A stretch of 64,000 nucleotides of DNA, from positions 310,001 to 374,000 of the forward strand of contig NZ_SOHL01000013.1 of the NCBI RefSeq assembly GCF_004403985.1, written 5' to 3'. The notes under the pieces were generated by a model, which saw nothing but the letters and a program-made list of their open reading frames with translations, was not told the origin of the DNA and made no database searches. Origin of the DNA: Cryobacterium gelidum (GTDB lineage Bacteria > Actinomycetota > Actinomycetes > Actinomycetales > Microbacteriaceae). Position numbers and translations under genes: made by a program. How positions within the stretch are numbered: position 1 is the first letter of the stretch; the number at the start of each line of letters is the position of its first letter. Positions 37,766 through 46,740 of the stretch are shown piece by piece.

Positions 37766-39130
37766 TCAGACGCTCAGATAGCTGAGCAGGTCGTGCCGGG
37801 TGATGACGCCGAGCGGCTTGCCACCGCCGGTCACGAGCAGCGCGTCGTGCTCGGCGAACGCGGCTCGCGCTGCGGCGACCGGCTCGTTCACCCCGATCAG
37901 CGGCAAGGCTTCGCCAACGATCGAACCGACCCGATCGGTGAGCTTGGCATCGCCGGAGAAAACGAGGCCCATCAGGGCACGTTCATCAACTGCGCCGAGC
38001 ACCTCGCCCATGACGACGGGCGGCTTGGCGCTCAGCACAAGCAACTGCGATACACCGCCCCTCGTCATCGTTTCGATGGCGTCGTGCACGGTGTCGCTCG
38101 GGTGCACGTAGACGAACGCGGGAAGTCCCCCGCTCTTCGACTCGAGCAGGTTCCCCACCGTGTGACCGGTCGGGGCGTTGCTGAAACCGTAGCTGCGCAT
38201 CCACCCGTCGTTGAAGATTTTGCCGAGGTAGCCACGGCCGCCGTCGGGCAGCAGCACGACGATCGTGTCGGCGGGTCCGAGCTTTTCGGCCGCGCGGAGG
38301 GCCGCCACGACGGCCATCCCACTGGAGCCGCCGACGAGGATTCCCTCCTCGAGGGCGAGCCGGCGGGTCATGGCGAAGGAGTCGGCGTCGGACACGGCGA
38401 TGACCTCGTGCACGACCGTTGGATCGTAGGCGCCGGGCCAGAAATCCTCCCCGACACCCTCAACCAGGTAGGGGCGGCCGGTACCGCCGGAGTAGACCGA
38501 CCCTTCCGGGTCGGCGCCGATGATGCGCACGGCGTCGCTTGAGACCTCGCGCAGGTAGCGGCCGGTGCCGGTGATGGTGCCGCCGGTGCCGACGCCGGCG
38601 ACGAAGTGGGTGACGGTGCCGTCGGTGTCACGCCAGATCTCGGGGCCGGTGGTCTCGTAGTGGCTGAGCGGGCCGTTCGGGTTGAAGTACTGGTTGGGTT
38701 TGAAGGCACCCGGAATGTCGCGGGCCAGCCGGTCGGACACGCTGTAGTACGACTCGGGGTCGTCCGGTGCGACGGATGTCGGCGTCACGACGATCTCGGC
38801 GCCGTAGGCCGTGAGCACATTGCGCTTATCTTCGCCGACCTTGTCGGGCAGCACGAACACGCACTTGTAGCCGCGCTGCTGGGCTACGAGGGCCAGGCCC
38901 ACACCGGTGTTACCCGACGTGGGTTCGACGATTGTGCCACCAGGCTTCAACAGGCCGTCGCGCTCGGCGGCATCGATGATGCGCACCGCAATGCGGTCCT
39001 TCGCCGACCCGCCCGGGTTGAGGTATTCGAGCTTCACGAGCACCGTTGCGGTCAAGCCTTCGGTGACCTTGTGGAGTTTGACCAACGGGGTGTCACCGAT
39101 AAGGTCAAGAACGGTGTCTGCGATCTTCAT
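37766..39130 (-). CDS. Cystathionine beta-synthase
   Basis: A 454-residue protein with an N-terminal PLP fold and two C-terminal CBS motifs. The PLP lysine is Lys44 in NPGGSAKDRIA. EPTSGNTGVGLA and GVGTGGTITGTGRYL bind substrate and phosphate. The C-terminus (from about residue 335) is a Bateman pair, the place where SAM activates human CBS; no heme-binding N-terminus is present. It condenses serine or O-acetylserine with homocysteine. Upstream lies a perfect palindrome that may be an operator. Confidence 0.93.
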   Translation of the reverse strand: MKIADTVLDLIGDTPLVKLHKVTEGLTATVLVKLEYLNPGGSAKDRIAVRIIDAAERDGLLKPGGTIVEPTSGNTGVGLALVAQQRGYKCVFVLPDKVGEDKRNVLTAYGAEIVVTPTSVAPDDPESYYSVSDRLARDIPGAFKPNQYFNPNGPLSHYETTGPEIWRDTDGTVTHFVAGVGTGGTITGTGRYLREVSSDAVRIIGADPEGSVYSGGTGRPYLVEGVGEDFWPGAYDPTVVHEVIAVSDADSFAMTRRLALEEGILVGGSSGMAVVAALRAAEKLGPADTIVVLLPDGGRGYLGKIFNDGWMRSYGFSNAPTGHTVGNLLESKSGGLPAFVYVHPSDTVHDAIETMTRGGVSQLLVLSAKPPVVMGEVLGAVDERALMGLVFSGDAKLTDRVGSIVGEALPLIGVNEPVAAARAAFAEHDALLVTGGGKPLGVITRHDLLSYLSV

Positions 39131-39248
39131 GGAAATTCCTTTTGTCGGGCTGCGCGCCAGGTGGCAGGCGCGGCCTCGGATGTGCTCACCGATTCGGCGC
39201 TGGCCGGCGCGTTCGTGCGAAATCGACTAGCGACAGCAGCAACTCGAC

Positions 39249-39266
39249 GATGAGCGGTCGCTCATC
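39249..39266 (-). promoter_or_regulatory. 18-bp palindrome upstream of cystathionine beta-synthase
   Basis: GATGAGCG-GT-CGCTCATC has perfect 8-bp arms. It lies 119 bases before the CBS gene start and 123 before the divergent DUF3105 gene. The TGAGCG/CGCTCA arms resemble TetR-family operators. The rest of the 258-base divergent gap shows nothing I recognise. Confidence 0.5.
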
Positions 39267-39388
39267 CACTCTAACGGGCGGCGAGATCCGGTCACCAGCC
39301 TGAGAAATAGCCGTGAGAGCGGCATCGGGGGAAGCTACAGGGACGACTGATACGTTCACAGTGAAGCAGTTCCAATAGAGAGGCCCTC

Positions 39389-40069
39389 GTGACCCCCCAG
39401 CCCGGTTCCCCCGTGAACAAAGCGTCGATCAAGGAAGAACGCACCGCGAAGCGTGCGAAAAAGCTGGAGCAATATCACCGCCAGCAAAAGCGCGGCAAGC
39501 GTAATCGTCTGATTGGCATTGTCGGCGGCGCTGTGGCGATCGTTGCGATCATCGCCCTGATCGTGACCGCGTTCGTGCTCACGCCGAAGGCCGCCAACTA
39601 CGCCGGCGGTGGTGCAGGCGATGCGTCGACCATCGACGGTGTCGAGACCTTCACGAACGGAGCCGGCCACGTCAAGACCGCCGTCACCTACGAGCAGACG
39701 CCGCCCGCCGGCGGCCAGCACGCTTCGGCTTGGCTCAATTGCGGTGTGTACGATCAGGCGGTTCCGAACGAGAACGCCGTGCACGCACTTGAACACGGTG
39801 CCATCTGGGTCACCTACGATCCATCGATCTCCGACGCTGAGCTCGATCTGCTGAAGACGGAACTGCCCTCCAGCTACGTTGTGCTGTCGCCCTTTGACGG
39901 AATTCCCGCACCGATCGTGCTGAGCGGCTGGAATTCACAGCTGCAGGTCGACAGCGCTGACGACCCGCGCGTCGCCGAGTACTTCACCGAGTTCTGGAAG
40001 AGCACCAACGTGCCAGAAAACGGCGCCCCCTGCTCCGGCGGGATCGACGCACCCGGCAAAGTTTCTTGA
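39389..40069 (+). CDS. DUF3105 membrane-anchored protein
   Basis: A 226-residue protein. A highly charged cytoplasmic N-terminus (EERTAKRAKKLEQYHRQQK) precedes one transmembrane helix at about 45-66. The extracellular domain has the DUF3105 core: GVYDQAVPNENAVHALEHGA, with two histidines that look like a metal site, and a paired cysteine near the C-terminus. Start is GTG with GAGAGG upstream. It is followed after 14 bases by a DUF305 gene. No function is established for DUF3105; envelope metal handling is a hypothesis. Confidence 0.85.
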   Translation: MTPQPGSPVNKASIKEERTAKRAKKLEQYHRQQKRGKRNRLIGIVGGAVAIVAIIALIVTAFVLTPKAANYAGGGAGDASTIDGVETFTNGAGHVKTAVTYEQTPPAGGQHASAWLNCGVYDQAVPNENAVHALEHGAIWVTYDPSISDAELDLLKTELPSSYVVLSPFDGIPAPIVLSGWNSQLQVDSADDPRVAEYFTEFWKSTNVPENGAPCSGGIDAPGKVS

Positions 40070-40083
40070 GCCGCGCCTAACCC

Positions 40084-40788
40084 GTGACTTCTGACCCCCC
40101 ACAGTCCACAGCGGATGCTCCCCCACCGCGCCGACGCCGCTCGGTTTTGCGTGCCATCACCGTCACTGCTGCGATCACGGCGCTCGTCGTCGGCGCTGCG
40201 GCCTTTTCGTCGGGGCGCTTGAGCACACTCACCGACGCCACGCCCGACACCACAAGTGCCGAGGCTGGCTTCGCCAGGGACATGCAGGAACACCACAACC
40301 AAGGCGTCGAACTTGCCCTGATTATTCGCGACCGTACCGACGACGCGCCCGTGCGGCTACTCGCCTACGACATTGCCACGACGCAGGCCAAGCAAAGCGG
40401 GCAGATGTCGGGCTGGCTCGCTGTCTGGGGTCTACCGCAATTCGCCCCTGAACCGTCGATGACCTGGATGACCCGGTCGGGCCTGTCCGGCAACACGCAC
40501 GATTCGTCTCACTCGGCGGGCACCGACGCCGGCCACGTCGCCGGAGAACCGATGCCCGGACTCGCGACCCCGGCGCAGATCACCGCGCTCACCACGGCAT
40601 CCGGTGTGGAAGCGGAGCGGCAGTTTCTCGTCATCATGATCGCTCACCACTCGGGCGCGATCGCAATGGCCGAGGCCGTTCTCGATCGCAGCACGAACGC
40701 GACCGTGCACGCTTTCGCGACGTCCATCGTGCTGAGCCAGAAGTCCGAGATCGACCTGATGACCGGGATGCTCGCTGAACGTTCGTAG
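40084..40788 (+). CDS. DUF305 family membrane-anchored protein
   Basis: A 234-residue protein: arginine-rich N-terminus, one transmembrane helix (about 22-43), then two helical DUF305 repeats. These show DMQEHHNQGVELA and MIAHHSGAIAMA, each with adjacent histidines, plus a His/Met-rich linker (SSHSAGTDAGHVAGEPMPG). The cyanobacterial DUF305 protein CopM binds copper, so copper binding is plausible here. GTG start. Probably co-transcribed with the DUF3105 gene. Confidence 0.85.
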   Translation: MTSDPPQSTADAPPPRRRRSVLRAITVTAAITALVVGAAAFSSGRLSTLTDATPDTTSAEAGFARDMQEHHNQGVELALIIRDRTDDAPVRLLAYDIATTQAKQSGQMSGWLAVWGLPQFAPEPSMTWMTRSGLSGNTHDSSHSAGTDAGHVAGEPMPGLATPAQITALTTASGVEAERQFLVIMIAHHSGAIAMAEAVLDRSTNATVHAFATSIVLSQKSEIDLMTGMLAERS

Positions 40789-40820
40789 CCTGACACCCCT
40801 CTGTCACCCGGAACGTATCG

Positions 40821-42749
40821 CTAGGGGGCCGGGAGGCGCTCGGGGGAATCCGTCACGGGGCTCGCGGTGATCTGGCGGGCGTAGAGGCTCGCGTAGACGG
40901 CGCCGCGGGCGAGCAGTTCGGCGTGGGTGCCGCGCTCCACGATGCGGCCGGCATCGACGACGAAGATCACGTCGGCCTCGACGATCGTCGAGAGACGGTG
41001 CGCGATCGCAATCGTGGTGCGACCATGGCTCGCGGTGTCGAGGGCTGCCTGCACCACGCTCTCCGAAATGGAGTCGAGCGCGCTCGTCGCCTCGTCGAGG
41101 ATGAGCACCGGCGGGTCTTTCAGCAAGACGCGCGCGATGGCGATGCGCTGCTTCTCACCGCCGGACAGCCGGTAGCCGCGCTCCCCGACCATGGTGTCGT
41201 ACTTCTCCGGGAAGGAGTCGATCGTGTCGTGGATGTTGGCGGCGCGGGCGGCCGCGATGAGCTCAGAATCCGTTGCCTCGGGTTTGGCGTAGCGCAGGTT
41301 CTCGGCGATGGTTGCGTGGAACAGGTAGGTCTCCTGGCTCACGATACCGATGTGGGAGACGAGCGACTCCTGTTGCAGGTCGCGCACATCCACCCCCGAG
41401 AACAGCACACGGCCGGCCGCGGCTTCGTAGAAGCGCGGAATCAGGTACGAGACGGTGGTCTTGCCGGCCCCCGACGGCCCCACAAAAGCGGCGAACTGGC
41501 CCGGCTCGATCGTCAGTGACACATCGTCGAGGGTCGGGCGCGCGTCACCGCGAGCGTCCGGGTAGGCAAACCGCACCCGGTCGAACTCTACCCTGCCTCG
41601 AGCCGCGCCGGCCGACGGCACCAGAGCAGCATCGGGCTTGTCGCTGATCGCCGGCTTCAGGTCGAGGTATTCGAAGATGCGCGCGAACAACGCAGACGAG
41701 GTCTGCAGGTCGAGGGCGACCCGCATCAGACCGAGCAACGGAAAGATCAGCCGAGCCTGCACCGTGGTGAAGGCCACGATCGTGCCGGGCGTGACATCGG
41801 TCGTGCCATTGAACATGAGCGCCCCCGCGACGAGGTAGACGATCGCAGGAATGGCCGATAGGAACACGCTCACCGTGGCGAAGAACCACTGGCCGCTCAT
41901 CTGCTGACTCACCTGCAGGCGCACCTGATTGCGGTTCTCTTCAGCGTAGCGTTCGATCTCGTTCTGCTGTCGGGTGAAGCTCTTCGACAGGAGGATGCCA
42001 GACACGCTCAAGGTTTCCTGCGTGATGGCGGTCATGTCCGACAGCGATTCCTGCGTCTTGCCGGCAATGCGCGCCCGCACCTGGCCGACGCGGCGCTGGG
42101 CGAACACCAGAATGGGCATGAGTACCACCGCCACGATCGTCAGCTGCCAGTTCAGCAGCAGCATCGCCACGAAGGCGGCGATCACCGTGACGGTGTTGCC
42201 GAGGATGCTCGAAATGGTGTTGGTCAGCACCGTCGCGACGCCACCGACATCATTTTGCAGCCTCGACTGAATGACACCGGTCTTGGTCTTGGTGAAGAAG
42301 CTCAGTTCCATCGCCTGCAGGTGGGTGAACAGCCGCACGCGCAGGGCGCCCATGACCTTGTTACCCACCGTCGCCGTCAGCCAGGTCTGCCAGACGCCGA
42401 GCAGCGCATTGACCAGGAAGACGCCGAGCATGAACGCCACCAGCACCCCGAGCACCGAAAGGTTGGGAGTGCCGCCGGCCGGAAAGAGGCCGTCGTCGAA
42501 GGCGCGTTGGGTGAGGAGCGGCGGCACCACCGAGAGGGCGGCGCTGACCAGAACCAGGACGACGGTAACGATGAGGGTGCTGCGATGCGGGGAAAACAGC
42601 GCAAAAATACGCTGCAACAGGTGCGGGATGCGCGGTGCCTCGGCGTTCTCGGCTCGCTGCGCCGCGGCATCCGCCCCGCTCACCCGGCCGCGTTTGATAC
42701 CGACGGCCGGCCGCGACCCGAAACTTCCCGACCCGTGCGCTGAACTCAT
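40821..42749 (-). CDS. ABC exporter, fused permease-ATPase
   Basis: A 642-residue half-transporter of the MsbA/MDR type. Six helices occupy about residues 55-350. The ATPase follows: Walker A GPSGAGKTT, signature LSGGEKQR and Walker B VLILDEATSALD, then the AHRLST switch. It would homodimerise in the membrane to export a lipid, drug or peptide; substrate unknown. AAGAAG precedes the ATG. It is convergent with the DUF305 gene and downstream of the HAD-EEP gene by 72 bases, perhaps outside that operon. Confidence 0.92.
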   Translation of the reverse strand: MSSAHGSGSFGSRPAVGIKRGRVSGADAAAQRAENAEAPRIPHLLQRIFALFSPHRSTLIVTVVLVLVSAALSVVPPLLTQRAFDDGLFPAGGTPNLSVLGVLVAFMLGVFLVNALLGVWQTWLTATVGNKVMGALRVRLFTHLQAMELSFFTKTKTGVIQSRLQNDVGGVATVLTNTISSILGNTVTVIAAFVAMLLLNWQLTIVAVVLMPILVFAQRRVGQVRARIAGKTQESLSDMTAITQETLSVSGILLSKSFTRQQNEIERYAEENRNQVRLQVSQQMSGQWFFATVSVFLSAIPAIVYLVAGALMFNGTTDVTPGTIVAFTTVQARLIFPLLGLMRVALDLQTSSALFARIFEYLDLKPAISDKPDAALVPSAGAARGRVEFDRVRFAYPDARGDARPTLDDVSLTIEPGQFAAFVGPSGAGKTTVSYLIPRFYEAAAGRVLFSGVDVRDLQQESLVSHIGIVSQETYLFHATIAENLRYAKPEATDSELIAAARAANIHDTIDSFPEKYDTMVGERGYRLSGGEKQRIAIARVLLKDPPVLILDEATSALDSISESVVQAALDTASHGRTTIAIAHRLSTIVEADVIFVVDAGRIVERGTHAELLARGAVYASLYARQITASPVTDSPERLPAP

Positions 42750-42821
42750 CTTCTTATTTTAGGTGCAGCGGCAGAGACTACACGGTGAGGCGGACGTCCC
42801 CGTTCGGCCCGGGACCCTCCG

Positions 42822-44801
42822 TCACTTCCACGCTAACCGAGCCGCGACAGCTGCGTGGTCGGTCGGCCAGGCATTCTCGAGGTGGTGGCCCAGAATATCT
42901 GCGCCCGGGCCGACACGCTGCTTTCCCTTGGCGCTGAGTATCGGGGGTGCCGCGCCCACTATCTCAGCGGCGACGGTGAACGCCTCTAAAGCGCGCGCGC
43001 CGCGGCTAAAGATGAAGTCAATCCGGTCTCGAGGCTCCTCACCAGCCGGGATGATAGGGGACCACGTGTGTCCGGGCACGGCATCAACATCGGGATGAAC
43101 GACTCGAAATGCATCGGCGTACCCTGCGATCTCGAGCATGCGTGAGGCGGGCCACTCGACGCTATTAGCGCGGTGCCCCGGCTTCCAGTCCAGATGCGAG
43201 GGCACGTTGAAATCGCCCATGATGAGAATTGGATCCTGTGCAGACACGATGCCCTCGCTCTCGAGCCGACCCTGCTCCGACAAGATTTCCGAGAGCTGGG
43301 CTGTGCGCCGGCGTTCGCCTCGGCTTGCGAGGGTGTAGCGCGCAGGAATACGTGCATCGTCGGCAGTGTACGGGCCGTAGTCCGCATGCCACAGGTGCAC
43401 TGACCACACCGTGACAGCGCCTTTCGGTGTGAAAACGGTGGCACAGGTAGCGAACGAATCGGTCTCGGTGTGATGAAGTGACAGGGGATACGGGCTTATC
43501 ACCGCTGTGTCATGACCCTGTTGAGCGATATTCCAACCCATCGCTGCCGCCAACTGACGACCATGAGCCCCGAAACACTCCTGCAGGGCCACGATCGAGT
43601 GGGGAAATTCTTGAAGGTAGGCGACCTGCTTGGCATGCCCGTCGTTGGAGTGACATCCGCCGAACCAGAGATTCCAGGTCATGGCGGCCACACCCTGCTC
43701 CAGCATTTTTGGAGAGGGCACAGCGGGCGCGGCCATCTCCGACGCTGCCGCCTGCGCCACACACACATTGGTCCCAACCGCGAATTCACCGGTCCGCCCA
43801 TTCCATTCCGGTACTAGCCCGTCCGTCACCAGCAGAAAGCGATAGGCCCCGTCCGGAAGGTGGGCCAGATCCAATGATAAAGATTCCCTGTCGGTCAGCG
43901 CCGAAGCCGCTGCCACGGGTGGGCTTTCCGGCAGTTCGTTCCACCGACAGTCTTTCTGCGCGTAAACCTGCACACGCGCCGCTTGTTCGGCCGAAAACGT
44001 GCACTGCACGGTCAGAGTCGAAGTCGCAGCGTCAAAGGAGCCGACGGCGAGGGCGGACGGCTCGAAATGCTTGGGCTTGTCCCGTTCCACGTTCAGGGCC
44101 CAATCGACGAGTTCTTCTTCGAGCAGTGTGTTGTGCCGCACGTGGCAGCCGAGGACCACTGCCGGGTCGGCGTTGACGCCGACGACGAGCAGACCGGCGC
44201 TCGTGGCAGCCAACGCCCCCACCGCCGAGTCTTCGAAGGCGACGGCCGTCTCTGCGTTTACCGAGGGAGCGAGTTCTCGTAGTTTGCGCAGGGCAGCCAC
44301 GTACAGATCGGGAGCTGGTTTAGCCGCCGATACCTCATCCCGGGCGACAGAACAGGTGATCAAGGTGTGCACACCAATACGCTCCAGAATCTGATCGAGC
44401 AGCGCACGCGGGCTGTTCGATGCGACCGCGACGGGGAACCTCGCCGCGAGTTCGCTCACCAGGGCCACGGCTCCCGGCATGGCGATCGCCTCCTGGGCGA
44501 TTAGTGCTTGAAATTCTTCGGACAGCGATTCTGCCAATTCACCCACCATGGGAGCCGGGAGCCCGGCAGCCTCGAAAATCGTCACGAGCCGCGCGGCCAC
44601 GTCATCTATTGCGCCACCACGAAACCCGGCCAAATCGGTCAGGGTTGTGCCGTGCGCGTTCGCGCAGGCATCCACGGCGCGAAGCCACAGGTCTTCGGTG
44701 TCCGCGAGCAGTCCGTCGCAATCAAAGATAATCGCGGATGCTGCGTCCGGCAGCAAGCTCACGCTCACGTCGATACAGGTGTTGAGAAATTGGGCTTGCA
44801 T
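42822..44801 (-). CDS. HAD phosphatase-EEP phosphoesterase fusion protein
   Basis: A 659-residue multidomain protein. Residues 1-235 are a HAD phosphatase of the beta-phosphoglucomutase-like subfamily: FDCDGLLADT (Asp27, Asp29), ASNS (Ser128), Lys161 and Glu190-Asp191. Residues about 245-350 form a beta-rich segment I cannot place. Residues 370-659 are an endonuclease/exonuclease/phosphatase domain with all core residues: Asn377, Glu408 in ALQE, His469, GDFN (Asp530, Asn532), RIDF (Asp595) and TDH (Asp648-His649). No signal peptide. GGAGG precedes the ATG, which overlaps the transporter ATPase stop (TAATG). It could cleave an imported phosphodiester and then the phosphomonoester; this is inference. 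Confidence 0.88.
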   Translation of the reverse strand: MQAQFLNTCIDVSVSLLPDAASAIIFDCDGLLADTEDLWLRAVDACANAHGTTLTDLAGFRGGAIDDVAARLVTIFEAAGLPAPMVGELAESLSEEFQALIAQEAIAMPGAVALVSELAARFPVAVASNSPRALLDQILERIGVHTLITCSVARDEVSAAKPAPDLYVAALRKLRELAPSVNAETAVAFEDSAVGALAATSAGLLVVGVNADPAVVLGCHVRHNTLLEEELVDWALNVERDKPKHFEPSALAVGSFDAATSTLTVQCTFSAEQAARVQVYAQKDCRWNELPESPPVAAASALTDRESLSLDLAHLPDGAYRFLLVTDGLVPEWNGRTGEFAVGTNVCVAQAAASEMAAPAVPSPKMLEQGVAAMTWNLWFGGCHSNDGHAKQVAYLQEFPHSIVALQECFGAHGRQLAAAMGWNIAQQGHDTAVISPYPLSLHHTETDSFATCATVFTPKGAVTVWSVHLWHADYGPYTADDARIPARYTLASRGERRRTAQLSEILSEQGRLESEGIVSAQDPILIMGDFNVPSHLDWKPGHRANSVEWPASRMLEIAGYADAFRVVHPDVDAVPGHTWSPIIPAGEEPRDRIDFIFSRGARALEAFTVAAEIVGAAPPILSAKGKQRVGPGADILGHHLENAWPTDHAAVAARLAWK

Positions 44802-45868
44802 TATGCCTCCACTCGAAGTGCCGGACGCCCCGTGAGGCGAACGCGAACTCGTAGGCCGATCGGCAACTCGGTGACGCTGGCCGACGGAACGTCGACCTTG
44901 ATCTCGGAACTTCCGCGACTAATGCTGCCCTCGATCTTGGCCGTGATGCGAGTCGTTGCACCTCGGTAAACGTGGGAAACGATGTGGGCACATCCGCGGT
45001 CGGACTCCTCAAGCATGAGCAGTTCGGGCCGCACATAGAGCAAATCACGGTCGCCCTCACGGAGGGGCACCCAGAGATCAGGGATGGCCGCGCCGCGGGC
45101 GACGGCAAGCTGGTTCGTCGTACCGACGAAACGAGCAACGAAATCAGTACTCGGTTGGTCGTAGAGAACTCCCGGCTGGTCAATCTGTTCGATTCCACCG
45201 CCCCGCATGACCGCGACCCGATCGGCCATCGCGAGCGCTTCATCCTGGTCATGAGTGACGAAGAGCATCGTGATTCCGAGCCGGAGCTGCAGGTTGCGAA
45301 TCTCCTCCCGAAGCGAAGAACGCACCCTGGCATCGAGCGCCGACAGCGGTTCATCCAAGAGCAGTACCCGCGGCTCAACCGCGAGGGCTCGTGCCAGCGC
45401 AACGCGCTGTTGCTGCCCGCCGGAGAGCTGGGCCGGAAACCGGTCTGCGTAACCGGGCAGCCCGACCAGATCGAGCAGAGAGGTGAGTTTCGCTACCCGC
45501 CTGGACTTGCTTTCGCGTCGCACGACGAGCCCGAACGACACGTTGTCGGCCACACTGAGGTTTGGAAACAGACTGTAGGACTGAGACACCATGCCGATGC
45601 CGCGACGGTGGGCCGGGACCCGCAACACATCGCGCCCGTCCACCGTGAGAGTACCGCTCGACGCGGTCTCGAACCCGGCGAGAATACGCAGTGCTGTTGA
45701 TTTTCCGCAGCCAGAAGGGCCGAGCAGCGCCACGAATTCCCCGGGTTCGACAGTGAGGTCGAGGCCAGTGAGCACGGTGGTGTCACCAAACTTCTTGCTC
45801 ACCGCGGTGTACTCGATACGCGCCGCCGTTGTACCTCGGAGGTGAGCGGTTGCTGCTGTAGACGTCAC
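44801..45868 (-). CDS. ABC importer ATPase (Fe3+/phosphonate/hexose-phosphate type)
   Basis: A 355-residue ATPase: Walker A GPSGCGKST, signature LSGGQQQR, Walker B VLLLDEPLSALD, H-loop VTHDQDEAL. A C-terminal TOBE-like domain begins near residue 260. Similar to PhnT/FbpC/PotA. The GTG start overlaps the permease stop (GTGA) and its stop overlaps the HAD-EEP start. It energises the two adjacent permeases. Confidence 0.92.
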   Translation of the reverse strand: MTSTAATAHLRGTTAARIEYTAVSKKFGDTTVLTGLDLTVEPGEFVALLGPSGCGKSTALRILAGFETASSGTLTVDGRDVLRVPAHRRGIGMVSQSYSLFPNLSVADNVSFGLVVRRESKSRRVAKLTSLLDLVGLPGYADRFPAQLSGGQQQRVALARALAVEPRVLLLDEPLSALDARVRSSLREEIRNLQLRLGITMLFVTHDQDEALAMADRVAVMRGGGIEQIDQPGVLYDQPSTDFVARFVGTTNQLAVARGAAIPDLWVPLREGDRDLLYVRPELLMLEESDRGCAHIVSHVYRGATTRITAKIEGSISRGSSEIKVDVPSASVTELPIGLRVRVRLTGRPALRVEA

Positions 45869-46740
45869 GATTCGTGTCCTTTCAAGGCCAGGGTGCGCGC
45901 AGGGGCTGCGCGTCCGGCGAGTACCGTCATGGCGATCAACAATGCCCAGGTGAGGGCGTTGATGAGGAGGGACATGGAAATGGAAGCGCGAAAGTTGGAT
46001 CCGGCGATTTGGGTGAGCCAGACCGGCAGAGTTCGATAGCCAAGCGTCACCGCCACCGTATATTCACCCAGACACAGTGCTATGCAGAAAAAGGCACAGA
46101 AGATCACCGGCCCCTTGATGTTGGGCAGGATGACCCGCCGGAGCACTGTGGCGCCACTCGCACCGAGCGAATGTGCGCTCTCGACCAGGGTGCGCAGGTC
46201 AATGGTGCGCAGACCAGCGTCGAGCGATCGAAATACGAACGGCAGGGTCAAGACAATGTAGCTGCCGACCAGAACGACGGGCAGGTCGGGGTTTTGAAGC
46301 AGCTGGCTTATCTGAGCTGGCACGGAACCGCGACCGAAACCGGCCATGCTGCGCAACACCGTGACCAACCCGGCCGCTAGAGCGATTGAAGGTACGACGA
46401 GAGGAATCGTGCAGACGATCTCGATGATGGGGCGCCACCGTGGCGCCCGAAGGTGGAGATAGACCATGGTCGGGACCATAAGAGCCAACAGCGCCACAAC
46501 GGTCAGAACAGTGATGAGCAGCGTCAGCGAAAGCGCACCGGGAAACCCCGGGTCGCGTACCGATTCTAGATACGGCTCAAAAGTGAATCCTGCTGTGGGC
46601 ACGTAGATACTGAAGACGAGAGCGCACAGCATTGGCACCGTGATGTAGAGCGCCATCAGGATGATCAGGGCCCAGCCGAGCCTCGGCGCCACGACACGGA
46701 GACCCCGAGCCGCGCGCGTCTCCCGACTCACTTGAACCAT
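45865..46740 (-). CDS. ABC importer permease 2 (PhnV/PotC-like)
   Basis: A 291-residue permease with about six helices. VESAHSLGASGATVLRRVILP is the EAA-type cytoplasmic loop that contacts the ATPase. The ATG overlaps the end of permease 1 by 13 bases and GGAG lies before it. It belongs to the PhnUV/FbpB/PotBC superfamily, whose substrates include ferric iron, polyamines, 2-aminoethylphosphonate and hexose phosphates. Confidence 0.9.
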   Translation of the reverse strand: MVQVSRETRAARGLRVVAPRLGWALIILMALYITVPMLCALVFSIYVPTAGFTFEPYLESVRDPGFPGALSLTLLITVLTVVALLALMVPTMVYLHLRAPRWRPIIEIVCTIPLVVPSIALAAGLVTVLRSMAGFGRGSVPAQISQLLQNPDLPVVLVGSYIVLTLPFVFRSLDAGLRTIDLRTLVESAHSLGASGATVLRRVILPNIKGPVIFCAFFCIALCLGEYTVAVTLGYRTLPVWLTQIAGSNFRASISMSLLINALTWALLIAMTVLAGRAAPARTLALKGHES

